DNA from: an uncultured Opitutaceae bacterium
GTDB taxonomy: Bacteria > Verrucomicrobiota > Verrucomicrobiia > Opitutales > Opitutaceae
NCBI GenBank assembly: GCA_937902925.1
Contig: CALFNN010000093.1
Location: 1 to 64,000, forward strand
Reading direction: 5' to 3'
Length of the DNA stretch: 64,000 nt
Positions 9,581-19,573 of the stretch are shown in pieces. The notes under the pieces are model-generated. The model ran no database searches and was not told the origin of the DNA. It worked only from the letters and a program-made list of their open reading frames with translations. How positions within the stretch are numbered: position 1 is the first letter of the stretch; each line of letters begins with the position of its first letter. The translations under genes were made by a program, and so were the position numbers.

Positions 9581-11053
9581 ATGAAATCGACCCTCCTTGT
9601 CTCTTGTCTGGCCCTGACGGTCACTCGCAGCTTGCTCGCGGCCGACGGAACGGCGACGCAGGCTCTCGCGATTCAGATGGCGCCCCCGGCGGCGGGATTG
9701 CCGGCCTATCCCGCCATCGTGAAAAAGGAGACCCCGGAGGAACACGCCGCCCGCCTGAAGTGGTTTCGCGAGGCGCGATTCGGGATGTTCATTCACTGGG
9801 GTGTTTACGCCGTGCCCGCCGGCGTGTGGCAGGGCAAGCCCGCCGGCGCCGAGTGGATCATGAACCGCGCCAAGATCACGGTCGCGGAATACCGGCCGCT
9901 GGCGAGCGACTTCCCGGCGACGCGATACGATCCGGAGGCCTGGGCGCAACTCGCCGCGGACGCCGGCATGAAATACGTCGTCATCACCGCCAAGCACCAC
10001 GACGGCTTCGCGCTCTTCGATTCCGCCTATTCCGACTGGAACGCGGCGAAGACCGGCGCGGCGCGGCGCGATTTGATCGCCCCGCTCGTCAAGGCCGTGC
10101 GCGCCCGCGGACTCCGCTTCGGTGCCTACTATTCGCAGTCGCAGGACTGGGTGAATCTCGGCGGCGGCAAGGGCAACACGCCGCCGTGGGACGAAGTGCA
10201 GAAGCGCGGATCGTTCGACGACTACCTCGCGAAAATCGCGCTGCCGCAGGTTCGCGAAATCATGGAGAAATTTCATCCCGACATTCTCTGGTGGGACACC
10301 GAATATTCGATGACGCCGGAGCGCGCCAAACCGTTCTTCGATCTCGCCTCTTCCGATCCGCATCTGCTCATCAACAGCCGGCTCGGCGGCGGCGTGCTGG
10401 GCGATTTCCGCACGTCGGAGCAGCGCATCCCGTCGAGCGCGATGCTGGGGCGGGCGCTCGAGGTCAACATGACCATCAACGATTCCTGGGGCTACAACCT
10501 GACGGACCTGCACTGGAAGTCCGCCCAGCAGCTCATCCGCAATCTCTCGGACATCGCGAGCAAAGACGGCAATTATCTGCTGAACGTCGGCCCGACCGCC
10601 GAAGGCGAAATTCCCCAGCCGGAAGTGGACCGCCTGCTCGCGATCGGCCGCTGGCTGAAGACCAATGGCGAGGCGATCTATGCCACCGAAGGCGGTCCGT
10701 TTAACGCGCCGCTTCCGTGGGGCCGCACGACGCAGAAGAAGCGGCCGGGCGGCGGATCAACGCTCTACATTCACGTCTGGGAATGGCCCGCCGACGGAAA
10801 AATCCTTTTGCCCGGGGTCAGACAGCTCGCTCTGTCGGGCCGCTTGCTCGCGCGCAGCGGCGTCGTGACCTCGACGCTCGCTCCCGAGGGTTTGGTCGTC
10901 ACGCTGCCTGGCGCCGCGCCCGATCCCGACGTTTCGGTCGCCGCGCTCGAATTTGCCGGACCGGTGGAAATCTGGAACACGCGGCCATTGCCGAAAGACA
11001 CCGGTGCCTCAGGCACGCTCGCCGATCCGAGCAAATCGCCGCCGGCTCTGTAA
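9581..11053 (+). CDS. GH29 alpha-L-fucosidase (2)
   Basis: Exported GH29 fucosidase, 490 aa from the ATG at 9581, which opens a signal peptide (MKSTLLVSCLALTVTRSLLA). Motifs: RFGMFIHWGVYAVP, ITAKHHDGFALFD, nucleophile Asp in PDILWWDTEYS (residue 239) and YLLNVGPTAEGEIP. It sits 19 bases after the previous fucosidase with a modest GGAAG ribosome-binding sequence. The signature WGYNLTDLHWKSAQQLIRNL is typical of bacterial GH29. Divergence from its three neighbours suggests each targets a different fucosyl linkage. Confidence 0.9.
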   Translation: MKSTLLVSCLALTVTRSLLAADGTATQALAIQMAPPAAGLPAYPAIVKKETPEEHAARLKWFREARFGMFIHWGVYAVPAGVWQGKPAGAEWIMNRAKITVAEYRPLASDFPATRYDPEAWAQLAADAGMKYVVITAKHHDGFALFDSAYSDWNAAKTGAARRDLIAPLVKAVRARGLRFGAYYSQSQDWVNLGGGKGNTPPWDEVQKRGSFDDYLAKIALPQVREIMEKFHPDILWWDTEYSMTPERAKPFFDLASSDPHLLINSRLGGGVLGDFRTSEQRIPSSAMLGRALEVNMTINDSWGYNLTDLHWKSAQQLIRNLSDIASKDGNYLLNVGPTAEGEIPQPEVDRLLAIGRWLKTNGEAIYATEGGPFNAPLPWGRTTQKKRPGGGSTLYIHVWEWPADGKILLPGVRQLALSGRLLARSGVVTSTLAPEGLVVTLPGAAPDPDVSVAALEFAGPVEIWNTRPLPKDTGASGTLADPSKSPPAL

Positions 11054-11102
11054 CGCCCCGAGCACAGCCAACCGCAACCGAGCGAAGAAGAATCTCATCA
11101 CC

Positions 11103-12794
11103 ATGCAATCCTCCCAACGTTTCATTCTTGCCGCCGCCAGCCTCTGGCTCCTGAGCACCGCTGTTTCTCCAGCTCAGTCCTCACTACCGCCGGTTGCTCA
11201 GTCTGCCGCTCCCGGTCCAGTCGAAGAACCCGGCGTCGCCGGTCCTGCCACCGCGCCCGGCGCCAACGCCCGGCCTCCCCGCGACACGCCCGAGATGATC
11301 GCGGCCGCCCTCAAGGATATTCCCGCTCCTCCCCCCGGCCCGTTTGACGAGAGTTGGGAGTCGATCGAGAAGAACTACAAGGATCCCGAGTGGTTCCGGG
11401 ACGCCAAGTTCGGCATCATGATGCACTGGGGCATCTACTCCGTCCCGGCTCACGGCAGCGAGTGGTATGTCCGCTACATGTATGGCGGCAACGCCGACAT
11501 CATGAGGTGGCACACCGAGCACTTCGGACCGCCGACCAGGTTCGGCTATAAGGATTTCCTCCCCATGTTCACCGCGGCCAAGTGGGACCCCGATGCCTGG
11601 GCCGCGCTCTTCAAAAAGGCGGGCGCCAAATACGTCCTCGCCCCCGGCGAGCATCACGACGGTTTTTCCAACTGGGACAGCGCGATCAATCCCTACAACG
11701 CCAAAAACTACGGGCCGCATCGCGACCTCGACGGCGATCTCATCAAGGCGTTGCAGAAAGTCGGCCTGAAGACCGGCATCTCCGATCATTCCTTCTTCCA
11801 TTTCGTCTTCATTCCCGCTCTGCCCGGCAGCGATGAATACGACCCGAAGTGGGCCGCCTTCTACAGCGTCGCGGACCGCAGCGAGACGGCCCGGATCAAG
11901 TTCATGCACGACTGGGTCGCAAAGCGGATCGAAACCATCGAGAAATATCATCCCGACATGCTCTGGTTCGACATGAACACCGATCACGCCATAGATCCGC
12001 TCAAGATCCGGGTGGCCGCCTACTACTTCAACTGGGCGAGGCAACAGCACAAGGAAGTCGGCATCAGCGCCAAGCAGGCTGCGTGGGTCTCCGGTCAGAT
12101 CATGGACTACGAACGCGAGGGGCGGGCGCCGATGGAGCTGACCGACTGGATCTGGCAGCCCGACGATCCCATCACCAACAAGTTCGGCTACGTGGAAGAA
12201 CAGAAGCCTTATCCGACCGACCAGTTTGTCTGGAAGATCGTCGAGAACGTGAGCAAGAACGGCAATCTCCTGCTGAACATCTCGCCGCGCGCCGACGGCA
12301 CCATCCCGCAGGAGCAACAGGACGTGCTCCTGGCGATCGGCAAATGGCTCGAGGTGAACGGTGAGGCGATCTACGGCACGCGCCCGTGGATCAAATATGG
12401 CGAGGGCCCCGCCACGGTCGGCGCAGCGGAAGCGATGGTCGCGGCCCGCGCAAAAGGTTTCGCCGGCCGGCTCAACGGACAGAACCAAGGCAACCAGATG
12501 GTCGGCGGCGGCGGGCTGCCGCGCAAGGGCTACACACCGCAAGATATCCGCTTCACCACGCACGGCGACACGCTCTACGCGACAGTGATGAGCTGGCCGG
12601 ATGCAGAAGCGGTGATTACATCACTCGCCAGCGGGAAAGCGCCGCGCGGAAAGATCGAAAAAGTCGAGTTGCTCGGCCACGTCGGTGCGCTTGCGTTCAC
12701 GCAGGACGCGATTGGCCTGCACGTGAAATTTCCCGCCGAAAAACCATGCGACTTCGCCTACGCCCTCAAAATTACCGGCCTGAAGCTGAAATGA
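11103..12794 (+). CDS. GH29 alpha-L-fucosidase (3)
   Basis: Exported GH29 family member, 563 aa from ATG 11103 (signal peptide MQSSQRFILAAASLWLL, cleavage near SPAQS). An in-frame start further upstream would lie within the preceding gene and lacks a signal. The mature N-terminus has a Pro/Ala-rich linker of about 70 residues before the catalytic barrel. Motifs: KFGIMMHWGIYSVP, APGEHHDGFSNWD, candidate nucleophile in DMLWFDMNTDH (Asp290) and LLLNISPRADGTIP. It resembles the following gene more than the first two fucosidases. Third of four consecutive GH29 genes. Confidence 0.88.
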   Translation: MQSSQRFILAAASLWLLSTAVSPAQSSLPPVAQSAAPGPVEEPGVAGPATAPGANARPPRDTPEMIAAALKDIPAPPPGPFDESWESIEKNYKDPEWFRDAKFGIMMHWGIYSVPAHGSEWYVRYMYGGNADIMRWHTEHFGPPTRFGYKDFLPMFTAAKWDPDAWAALFKKAGAKYVLAPGEHHDGFSNWDSAINPYNAKNYGPHRDLDGDLIKALQKVGLKTGISDHSFFHFVFIPALPGSDEYDPKWAAFYSVADRSETARIKFMHDWVAKRIETIEKYHPDMLWFDMNTDHAIDPLKIRVAAYYFNWARQQHKEVGISAKQAAWVSGQIMDYEREGRAPMELTDWIWQPDDPITNKFGYVEEQKPYPTDQFVWKIVENVSKNGNLLLNISPRADGTIPQEQQDVLLAIGKWLEVNGEAIYGTRPWIKYGEGPATVGAAEAMVAARAKGFAGRLNGQNQGNQMVGGGGLPRKGYTPQDIRFTTHGDTLYATVMSWPDAEAVITSLASGKAPRGKIEKVELLGHVGALAFTQDAIGLHVKFPAEKPCDFAYALKITGLKLK

Positions 12795-12816
12795 CCAGGC
12801 CATTGGGTCCCACCCT

Positions 12817-14511
12817 ATGAAAACCCCCTGCACCCGCCGCTCGTTCCTCAAAGCTTCCGCCCTCGCCGCCGGCGCCGGCCTCACCGCGCCGCTCTGGCAG
12901 TCGCGGCTGTTCGCGGCTGACGCCGCCGCGCCCGGGCGGAAGATCGCGCCCGGTCCATTCCAGCCGACGTGGGAATCGCTGAAGCAAAACTACCAATACC
13001 CGGAATGGTTTCGCGACGCGAAGTTCGGCATCTGGGCGCACTGGACGGCGCAGTGCGTGCCCGAGCAGGGCGACTGGTATGCGCGCAGGATGTATCTTCA
13101 GGGCGAGCGTGCCTACGACTACCACGTCAAAACCTACGGGCATCCCTCCAGATTCGGGTTCATGGAAATCGACAATCTGTGGAAGGCCGAGAAATGGGAA
13201 CCTGCCCGGCTCATGGCGCTCTACAAGCGGGCCGGCGCGAAATATTTCTTCGGCCTCGCAAATCACCACGACAACATGGACATGTTCGACTCCGCGCATC
13301 AGGCGTGGAACTCCGTGCGCGTTGGCCCGAAGAAAGACATCATCGGCACGTGGGCGACGCTCGCGCGCGAAAGCGGCCTGCGGTTCGGCGTGTCAAACCA
13401 CGCCTCGTGGGCCGCCCGCTGGCTGCAACCCGCCTACGGTTATGACGGCGAAGGTCCGCTCGCGGGCGTGCGCTACGATGCTTACCGCCTCACGAAGGAG
13501 GACGGAAAGGGCAAGTGGTGGGAGGGGCTCGATCCGCAGGCGCTCTACACCGGTCCTTCCGTGGTGATGCCGGACGGCCTGACCAGTGCGCAGGCGGTGC
13601 GGGACTGGCAGGTCAAGAATACCAGCCTCGCCAAGAGCAACCCGATGCCGACCGACGCGTTTTGCGAAAACTGGTATCTGCGTTGCAAGGATCTGGTGGA
13701 TAAATATCAGCCGGACGTGCTCTACTTCGATACCAACGAACTGCCGCTCGGCCAGGCCGGGCTAGATGTCGTGGCGCATTACTACAATCTCAGCGCCGCC
13801 CGCAACGGGGGCAAGGCGGACGTCGTCGTCAATGGCAAGCACATCGAGCGAGACCACATCGGCGCGTTCGTCGAGGACATCGAACGCAGCACCGCCAACG
13901 CCATCCGCCCCGACCCGTGGCAGACCGACACGTGCATCGGCGACTGGCACTACAGCCGGGCGGTTGCGGAGGAAAATCGTTATGCGACGGTCGCCACCAT
14001 CGTCGCCATGCTCACCGACATCGTGAGCAAGAACGGCAACCTGATGCTGAACATCCCGCTGCGCGGCGACGGTTCGATCGATGAACATGAGGAGGCGTTT
14101 CTCGCCGGCCTGACCGCGTGGATGGACGTGAACTCCGAGGGCATCTACGCCACGCGTCCGTGGAAGATTTATGGCGAGGGCCCGTCCACGATCGCCCGCC
14201 CTGCCGCACGAGGCGCCGGGCGGGGAGCGGCTCCCCCCTATACCGCGCAGGACATTCGCTTCACCACCAAGCGCGACACGCTTTACGCGTTTGTCGGCGC
14301 TTGGCCCAAATCGCGCGTCGCGCGGATTAATAGCCTTGGCACCGCGTCGCCGCACGTCGCCGGCGCTAAAGTCACTGGCGTGTCGCTTCTCGGTTACAGT
14401 GGCAGGGTGGCTTGGACGCAAGATGAGCAAGGTTTATCCGTGACCTTACCGGATCGGGCGCCAAGCCAATACGCCGTGACGCTGAAAATCCAGGGTGTGC
14501 CGACGAAGTGA
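12817..14511 (+). CDS. GH29 alpha-L-fucosidase (4), Tat-exported
   Basis: GH29-family protein (564 aa) with a twin-arginine signal (CTRRSFLKASALAAGAGL) rather than the Sec signals of its neighbours, so it is predicted to cross the membrane folded. The barrel has KFGIWAHWTAQCVPEQGDWY, where the usual HWG is HWT, FGLANHHDNMDMFD, and candidate nucleophile Asp305 in PDVLYFDTNELPLG. LMLNIPLRGDGSIDE closes the barrel. A short Ala/Gly/Arg-rich insert lies near residues 460-475. It is closest to the fifth fucosidase at 19574-21229, which is also Tat-type. The altered HWG motif makes strict fucosidase activity less certain. Confidence 0.85.
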   Translation: MKTPCTRRSFLKASALAAGAGLTAPLWQSRLFAADAAAPGRKIAPGPFQPTWESLKQNYQYPEWFRDAKFGIWAHWTAQCVPEQGDWYARRMYLQGERAYDYHVKTYGHPSRFGFMEIDNLWKAEKWEPARLMALYKRAGAKYFFGLANHHDNMDMFDSAHQAWNSVRVGPKKDIIGTWATLARESGLRFGVSNHASWAARWLQPAYGYDGEGPLAGVRYDAYRLTKEDGKGKWWEGLDPQALYTGPSVVMPDGLTSAQAVRDWQVKNTSLAKSNPMPTDAFCENWYLRCKDLVDKYQPDVLYFDTNELPLGQAGLDVVAHYYNLSAARNGGKADVVVNGKHIERDHIGAFVEDIERSTANAIRPDPWQTDTCIGDWHYSRAVAEENRYATVATIVAMLTDIVSKNGNLMLNIPLRGDGSIDEHEEAFLAGLTAWMDVNSEGIYATRPWKIYGEGPSTIARPAARGAGRGAAPPYTAQDIRFTTKRDTLYAFVGAWPKSRVARINSLGTASPHVAGAKVTGVSLLGYSGRVAWTQDEQGLSVTLPDRAPSQYAVTLKIQGVPTK

Positions 14512-14665
14512 TCGGCGAACCGTAACCGATTCTTCAATCATCTTTTGAGGAGATTCGAGGGAATCGATTACGGGACGCAACGTCGCTGTAAGATGCAATG
14601 CGACGCCGTCACAAACGATGCCCGTCGTTGCGACTGACGCCGGGGGCAAGCCCGAGGCAGCATTG

Positions 14666-16804
14666 CTAATTAGCCGACGCGACCGGTTTGCCCGCGAATT
14701 TTTGATTCTCGTCGAGTTCGAGGCGCAGGTAATCGTAGACGACGCCGGAGGTGAGCTCGCCGGCCGGGACGGTGAGCGTCATTTCGTTTTCGCCGGACTT
14801 CAGCAACGCGGCGTCGAACGGCTGGACGTATTCCCGCCACATTCCTTTGTTGGTGTTGTAGCGGAGGGCGTTGGTCGCGACGGTGCGAATGGTGCCGACG
14901 CTCGTGCCGTTGACGGCCACCGCGAGTCCGCCGCCGCCGTCCGCGCCGGCGAGCGCCACGCGCAGGGTCGCGAGACCCTTGTCGGCCTGGTCGCGGTTGA
15001 ACTTGATCGTCCATGTCGTCGCGCGGCCGCGGCCGTAGACGCGCCATGGGCCAGCCTGGTCGGTTTGCGGATATTTTTCCTGCGACTCCGCCTTCACCCA
15101 GCCGAAGCGCTGGTTGGCGGGATCCTTCGCCTCGGGGTTGAGCCACGCGGTGGATTCGCCGTGCGGCACTTGCTGGAAGAACCAGTCCTTGTGATAATCG
15201 CTCTTGCCGATCGTGTAGGTGATGTCGTTCGGGAAGAGCAGCGGGTAGCGCAGGCCCCAGCCCCAGAGCCAGTAGTTCGCGCGGTCGCCCTTGAAAAACT
15301 TACCGGCGGTGCGGTCCGGATACCCGATCTCCCAAATCTGTTTGCCGTAGCGCACGGGCTTCCACTCGAGCTTGCCGAGGTCGATCGCCTTGCCGGCCTC
15401 GACGGTGATGTCGGTCTTGGCGAATTCACCGAGCACGCCTTCGGCAAACGCGTGCAGCGTGTAAGTGCCGGGGCGCACGTTCGCGATGGAGAACTGGCCG
15501 TTGTCGCTGCCCTCGGACCAGAACTGGTAGTAGTTCGCGTCGTGGTCCCAGGTGACGAGTTTGCCGTTGCCCGAGCGCAGCGCGAATGCTCCGCCGGCAC
15601 CGTTGAAATCCGGATGCGTCAGGCCGACCCACAGGTGCGGTAGTTTCGTCGAGGCGGCCTGCGGGTCGTTGAGCGTGAGCCGACCGGCGACGGTGGCGCG
15701 GCCGGATTGCTGCGGGTAGTCCACGCCCTGCACCCACGCGTAGGGCCACTGGGTCTTGACGGTCTTGGCCTTTTCGAGCGCGTCGTTGAACAGGGCGTTC
15801 GCGCTGGCGGTCCAGGAGGCCGGAATCGTCGGGTTGCCCGCGGTGGCGGCGAGGGTGTCGAGTTCGGCCGGGGTCGGCGTCTGGGCGTTTTGCAGCGAGT
15901 TATAATAAACGAAGATCGGACCGACGACCTTGTTCCAGACTTCTCCCGCGAGCACGTTGCAGGCGGCGCCACCGGCGTAGTGGCCGGAGGTCCAGTAATC
16001 GAGCATCGTCGCGCCCATGTGGCAGACGAGGTCGATGCGCGTGGGGCCGCCGCCGAGATATTCGTTCGAGGGATTGATGAACCAGACGCCGACGTGGTCC
16101 TTGATGCTGGACCAGCCATACGCGGGGAGCTTATACATTTCCGCGCAGTAGCTGTATTTGTGCTCCACCGAATTCTTGTAGATGCCGGTGCTGAGGATGC
16201 GCTGCTCCTTCGCGTGAATGACGACGCCAGAGCGCGTGTCCGCATTGCTGCACATGGGCATGTTGCGGTCGGCGTCGACGGAGAGCCAGTCGAAGTTCGA
16301 CGACAGCTGGTTGATGAAACGACTTTCGCCCTCGCCCGCAGCGGGATAATTCGCGCCGTGCGAGTAGATGCCGTAGGTGTAGAAACCGCTCACACCGCGC
16401 TCGAGCGTGTAGCGCAGCTCGATGTCCATGCGGCCGGTCACGCCCTTCACGGCGACCTCGGCCCGCGCGCCGCCATTCGTCGCCGGATCGATCGTGACCG
16501 CTTGCGTGACGGTGCCGGTGGCAAGTTGCTCCCAGCTCTCGGAATTGCGTGTAAGCGTTTCCTGGCCCTGATAGACGAGCGAGGTCATCTTGCCGTTTTT
16601 CTTCTGGACGGTCGCCTTGACGATGCCGTTGTCGATGACCCACGCGTCGGCGCCGTCGGCGATAGTGACGGGCGCGTTGATGGCGGGCTTGGCGACGGTC
16701 GGGGCGGCGTCGGCCGCGTGCATCGCGGGCAGGTCGAAGCCGGTGGAAACGAAAGCAGCCAGCACGAGGCTGCGCAGGGGGAGTGACTTTGGGGACGTTT
16801 TCAT
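14666..16804 (-). CDS. PL4 rhamnogalacturonan lyase (1)
   Basis: Exported rhamnogalacturonan lyase of family PL4 (712 aa), cutting the rhamnose-galacturonate backbone by beta-elimination. Layout: signal peptide (about 1-31), N-terminal galactose-mutarotase-like lyase domain with YKNSVEHKYSY (Lys216 is a candidate catalytic residue), a fibronectin-III-like middle domain (FSIANVRPGTYTLHAFAEGV) and a C-terminal carbohydrate-binding-type beta-sandwich (RATTWTIKFNRDQ to DYLRLELDE). This three-domain order is the PL4 norm. It lies 59 bases downstream of a full-length paralogue, probably co-transcribed, and converges with the fucosidase run, leaving only 154 bases with no obvious hairpin terminator. 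Confidence 0.9.
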   Translation of the reverse strand: MKTSPKSLPLRSLVLAAFVSTGFDLPAMHAADAAPTVAKPAINAPVTIADGADAWVIDNGIVKATVQKKNGKMTSLVYQGQETLTRNSESWEQLATGTVTQAVTIDPATNGGARAEVAVKGVTGRMDIELRYTLERGVSGFYTYGIYSHGANYPAAGEGESRFINQLSSNFDWLSVDADRNMPMCSNADTRSGVVIHAKEQRILSTGIYKNSVEHKYSYCAEMYKLPAYGWSSIKDHVGVWFINPSNEYLGGGPTRIDLVCHMGATMLDYWTSGHYAGGAACNVLAGEVWNKVVGPIFVYYNSLQNAQTPTPAELDTLAATAGNPTIPASWTASANALFNDALEKAKTVKTQWPYAWVQGVDYPQQSGRATVAGRLTLNDPQAASTKLPHLWVGLTHPDFNGAGGAFALRSGNGKLVTWDHDANYYQFWSEGSDNGQFSIANVRPGTYTLHAFAEGVLGEFAKTDITVEAGKAIDLGKLEWKPVRYGKQIWEIGYPDRTAGKFFKGDRANYWLWGWGLRYPLLFPNDITYTIGKSDYHKDWFFQQVPHGESTAWLNPEAKDPANQRFGWVKAESQEKYPQTDQAGPWRVYGRGRATTWTIKFNRDQADKGLATLRVALAGADGGGGLAVAVNGTSVGTIRTVATNALRYNTNKGMWREYVQPFDAALLKSGENEMTLTVPAGELTSGVVYDYLRLELDENQKFAGKPVASAN

Positions 16805-16863
16805 AAACGAGGGTAAAATAGTTTAAGGGACTTGAGGTCGAAAATGGCGGTGCCGCCAACGTG

Positions 16864-19032
16864 TCAGTTGCTCATCGTGACCAGCGCGGAGGCGGGCTTC
16901 GCATTTTCGTCGAGTTCGAGGCGCAGATAATCGTAGACGACGCCGCTGGTGAGCTCACCCGCGGGGACGGTGAGCGTGAGTTCGTTTTCGCCGGCCTTCA
17001 GCAGCGCAGCGTCGAAGCTCACCGTGTATTCGCGCCAGACGCCCTTGTTGGTGTTGTAGCGCAACGCGTTGGTCGAAATGAAACGAATCGAGCCGACGCT
17101 CTGGCGATTCACACTCACACTGAGTCCGCCGGGCGCGCCGGGATTCGCGAGTCCGGCGGTGCCGTCGGAACCGGCCAGCGCAACGCGCAAAGCCGCTTGG
17201 CCGTGCGCGGCCTGGGGCAGGTTGAACTTGATCGTCCAAGTGGTCGCCCGGCCGTGGCCGATCGCACGCCAGATATCCTCTTTTCCGCTGGGAAATTTCA
17301 TCCAACCAAAACGCTGGTTGGCGGGATCTTTGGCGTCGGGATTCAGCCACGCGGTCGTCTCGCTGTGCGGCGTCTGCTGGAAGAACCAGTCCTTGTGATA
17401 ATCGCTCTTGCCGATCGTGTAGGTGATGTCGTTCGGAAAGAGGAGCGGGTAACGCAGGCCCCAGCCCCAGAGCCAGTAGTTCGCGCCATCGCCCTTGAAA
17501 AACTTGTCTCCGGTGCGAGTCGGATAACCGATTTCCCAGAGTTGTTTGCCGTAGCGCACGGGTTTCCACGCGAGCTGGCCCAGATCGATCGACTTGCCGG
17601 CCGCGACAGTGATGTTGGTTTGCGCGAATTCGCCGAGCACGCCGTCCGCAAACGCGTGCAGCGTATAGGTGCCGGGGCGCACATTCGCGATCGTGAACTT
17701 TCCATCGTCGGTGCCGTCGGTCCAGAACTGGTAATAGTTTCCGTCGTGCGGCCAGGTGACGATGCCGTTGTTCCCGGCGCGCGGGCTGCCGCCGGGGTAA
17801 TCCGGGTGCGCGAGGCCGACCGTGAGACGCGGCAGCTTCTTCGACGCGGCCTGCGGATCGTTGAGCACGAGCTGGCCGACCACGTTGCCGCGCTCCCTCT
17901 TGTGCGGGTAATCCACGCCGTTGACCCAGTCGTAGGGCCACTGCGCTTTTTCAACCTTCGCCTGGACGAGTGCGTCCTGGAAGAGCGTGGTGGCGTTGTC
18001 GCGCCAGGCGGGCGGCACGGTGGGATTACCGGCGGTGGCCTCCAACGTGACGAGGTCGGCTGGCGACGGAGCTTTCGGGTCGGCGAGCGCGTTGCAATAA
18101 ACGAAGATCGGGCCGATGACCTTGTTCCACTCTTCACCCGCGGGAATGTGGCAGCTCGCACCGCCAGCGTAGTGTCCGCCGCACCAATAGTCGAGGATGA
18201 TGGGGTCGGGACTCTCGCGATCGTCGTAGTGGGCGACCAGTTCCAACTTCTCGGCGCCGCCGCAGAGATACTCCGTCGTGGGATTGATGAACCATACGCC
18301 GATGTGGTCCTTGGTGCTGGACCAGCCGTAAGCGGGAATCCGGTATTGGATGGCGTTGTAGCTGTATTTGTGTTCGACGGAATTCTTGTAGTAACCGGTG
18401 CCGAGGATGCGCTGCTCCTTGGCGTGAACGACGACACCCGCACCCCAATCCTCCGGGGCGCATTCGAGCATGTTGCGGTCGGCGTCGACGGAGATCCAGT
18501 TGAAGGTGTGGCTGAGCTTGGTGATATAGCGGTTTTCGCCGTAACCCGCTGCGGGATTGGCCGCCGGATGGGTGTAAATCCCGTAGGCGTAAATGCCGCT
18601 GACGCCGCGGGCCAGCGCGTAGCGCAGCTCGATGTCGATGCCCCGGCCGCTGGGCGTCCCCTTGATGGAAACCTCGGCGCGTTCGCCGCCGCTCTTCGCC
18701 GGGTCGATTGTGACGGCGGATTTCGGCGCCTGCGGGGCCGATTCCCAATAGCCGCCGCCGGCCATGGTCTCGACACCATGGAAAAGGAGCGATGTCAGGT
18801 TGCCGTTGCGCTTGCTGACGCGCGCGGTGACGACGCCGTTGGCAAGCGTGAAGGAGTTGGCATCTTCGGTGACCGTGACCGGCACGGTGACCGCCGGCCG
18901 GGCGATGGCCGGGGCGGCGCCGGTCTCACGGAGCGTCAGCTCAATCGAGGCCGACGAAATCAGGGCAAATGCAAACAGACCGCGCCAAGCGGCAAACCGA
19001 GGAGATGGCATGGCAGTAGGGTTTCGCATCAC
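16864..19032 (-). CDS. PL4 rhamnogalacturonan lyase (2)
   Basis: Second PL4 rhamnogalacturonan lyase (722 aa), paralogous along its whole length to the downstream one. Shared blocks include YKNSVEHKYSY (Lys222), PAYGWSS, VRPGTYTLHAFADGVLGEF, NYWLWGWGLRYPLLFPNDITY and the C-terminal DYLRLELDEN. An N-terminal signal is likely (hydrophobic stretch FAAWRGLFAFALISS); the exact start among three close Met codons is uncertain. The pair looks like a tandem duplication retained for different chain lengths or branching. Upstream DNA (19033-19573) is degenerate and contains mobile-element and receptor scraps. Confidence 0.9.
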   Translation of the reverse strand: MMRNPTAMPSPRFAAWRGLFAFALISSASIELTLRETGAAPAIARPAVTVPVTVTEDANSFTLANGVVTARVSKRNGNLTSLLFHGVETMAGGGYWESAPQAPKSAVTIDPAKSGGERAEVSIKGTPSGRGIDIELRYALARGVSGIYAYGIYTHPAANPAAGYGENRYITKLSHTFNWISVDADRNMLECAPEDWGAGVVVHAKEQRILGTGYYKNSVEHKYSYNAIQYRIPAYGWSSTKDHIGVWFINPTTEYLCGGAEKLELVAHYDDRESPDPIILDYWCGGHYAGGASCHIPAGEEWNKVIGPIFVYCNALADPKAPSPADLVTLEATAGNPTVPPAWRDNATTLFQDALVQAKVEKAQWPYDWVNGVDYPHKRERGNVVGQLVLNDPQAASKKLPRLTVGLAHPDYPGGSPRAGNNGIVTWPHDGNYYQFWTDGTDDGKFTIANVRPGTYTLHAFADGVLGEFAQTNITVAAGKSIDLGQLAWKPVRYGKQLWEIGYPTRTGDKFFKGDGANYWLWGWGLRYPLLFPNDITYTIGKSDYHKDWFFQQTPHSETTAWLNPDAKDPANQRFGWMKFPSGKEDIWRAIGHGRATTWTIKFNLPQAAHGQAALRVALAGSDGTAGLANPGAPGGLSVSVNRQSVGSIRFISTNALRYNTNKGVWREYTVSFDAALLKAGENELTLTVPAGELTSGVVYDYLRLELDENAKPASALVTMSN

Positions 19033-19164
19033 AGTGTGATTGTTTTGAACCGGCGAAGCAGACGGGGAGATGGACGGCGCAACGGCGATTTTGGACTGCG
19101 AATTTCGACGAATTTTTCCGCCGGCGCGAGGTTCGTTTCATCCCTTGGTGTCTCAAGACTCGAC

Positions 19165-19321
19165 CGCAGCCTTTAAGCCGCGTCGCGTCGGTTAAGCGTG
19201 GCCGCCTGTCATTGCGCTGACGCTTCAGGATCTCGTTTTCCGTCTGCAAGTGATCGATGACCGCTTGCTGCTCCCGATTCAACCAGCCAGCAAGGATTCC
19301 GAGCAACTGGTGCAGGGGCAT
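19165..19321 (-). mobile_element. Transposase/integrase N-terminal remnant
   Basis: About 50 codons starting MPLHQLLGILAGWLNREQQ and continuing through a VIDHLQTENEILK coiled-coil-like stretch to RRPRLTDATR. This resembles the start of integrase-core transposases common in Planctomycetes and Verrucomicrobia, whose N-terminus has the NREQQAVIDHL and LTD blocks. The frame then loses the pattern and no catalytic core follows, so this is a dead 5' scrap. No terminal inverted repeats were identified. Its position between two carbohydrate blocks suggests past insertion and deletion. Confidence 0.5.
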
Positions 19322-19417
19322 GCGAACGCTTATCCGCCCTACCCTCTCACCGGTCCCGCGCCCGGCAAGAATTCCAGACCGATCTCACCCGATTGAGTTT
19401 TGAGACACCCCGGGCAA

Positions 19418-19538
19418 GGCAGCCTAAATCCTGCGTAATGTTGACCTCGAATGGGGAGAGTTCGAAGACTTCCGCGCTGGCAGCCGTGCCAGTGGCCACG
19501 AGCATTTGCGCAGTGCGATGGCGAGTGATCTTCTTCAT
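19418..19538 (-). pseudogene. TonB-dependent receptor N-terminal scrap
   Basis: A short frame beginning MKKITRHRTAQMLVATGTAA and containing FELSPFEVNITQDLG. The LSPFEV block followed by an acidic/DxGY-like segment marks the mature N-terminus of TonB-dependent receptors in Opitutaceae; the same motif is in the intact receptor at 62642. Nothing receptor-like follows, so about 95 percent of the gene is missing. Only about 40 codons support the call. It lies directly downstream of the fifth GH29 gene. Confidence 0.42.
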
Positions 19539-19573
19539 GAAATCATATGGGAGTTGCTGTTTATGATCATCTT

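Noticed and set aside
16861-19176. 771-codon plus-strand frame over the second PL4 gene
   Set aside because: Antisense shadow; composition is low-complexity Arg/Gly/Val and the PL4 reading has signal, three domains and family motifs.
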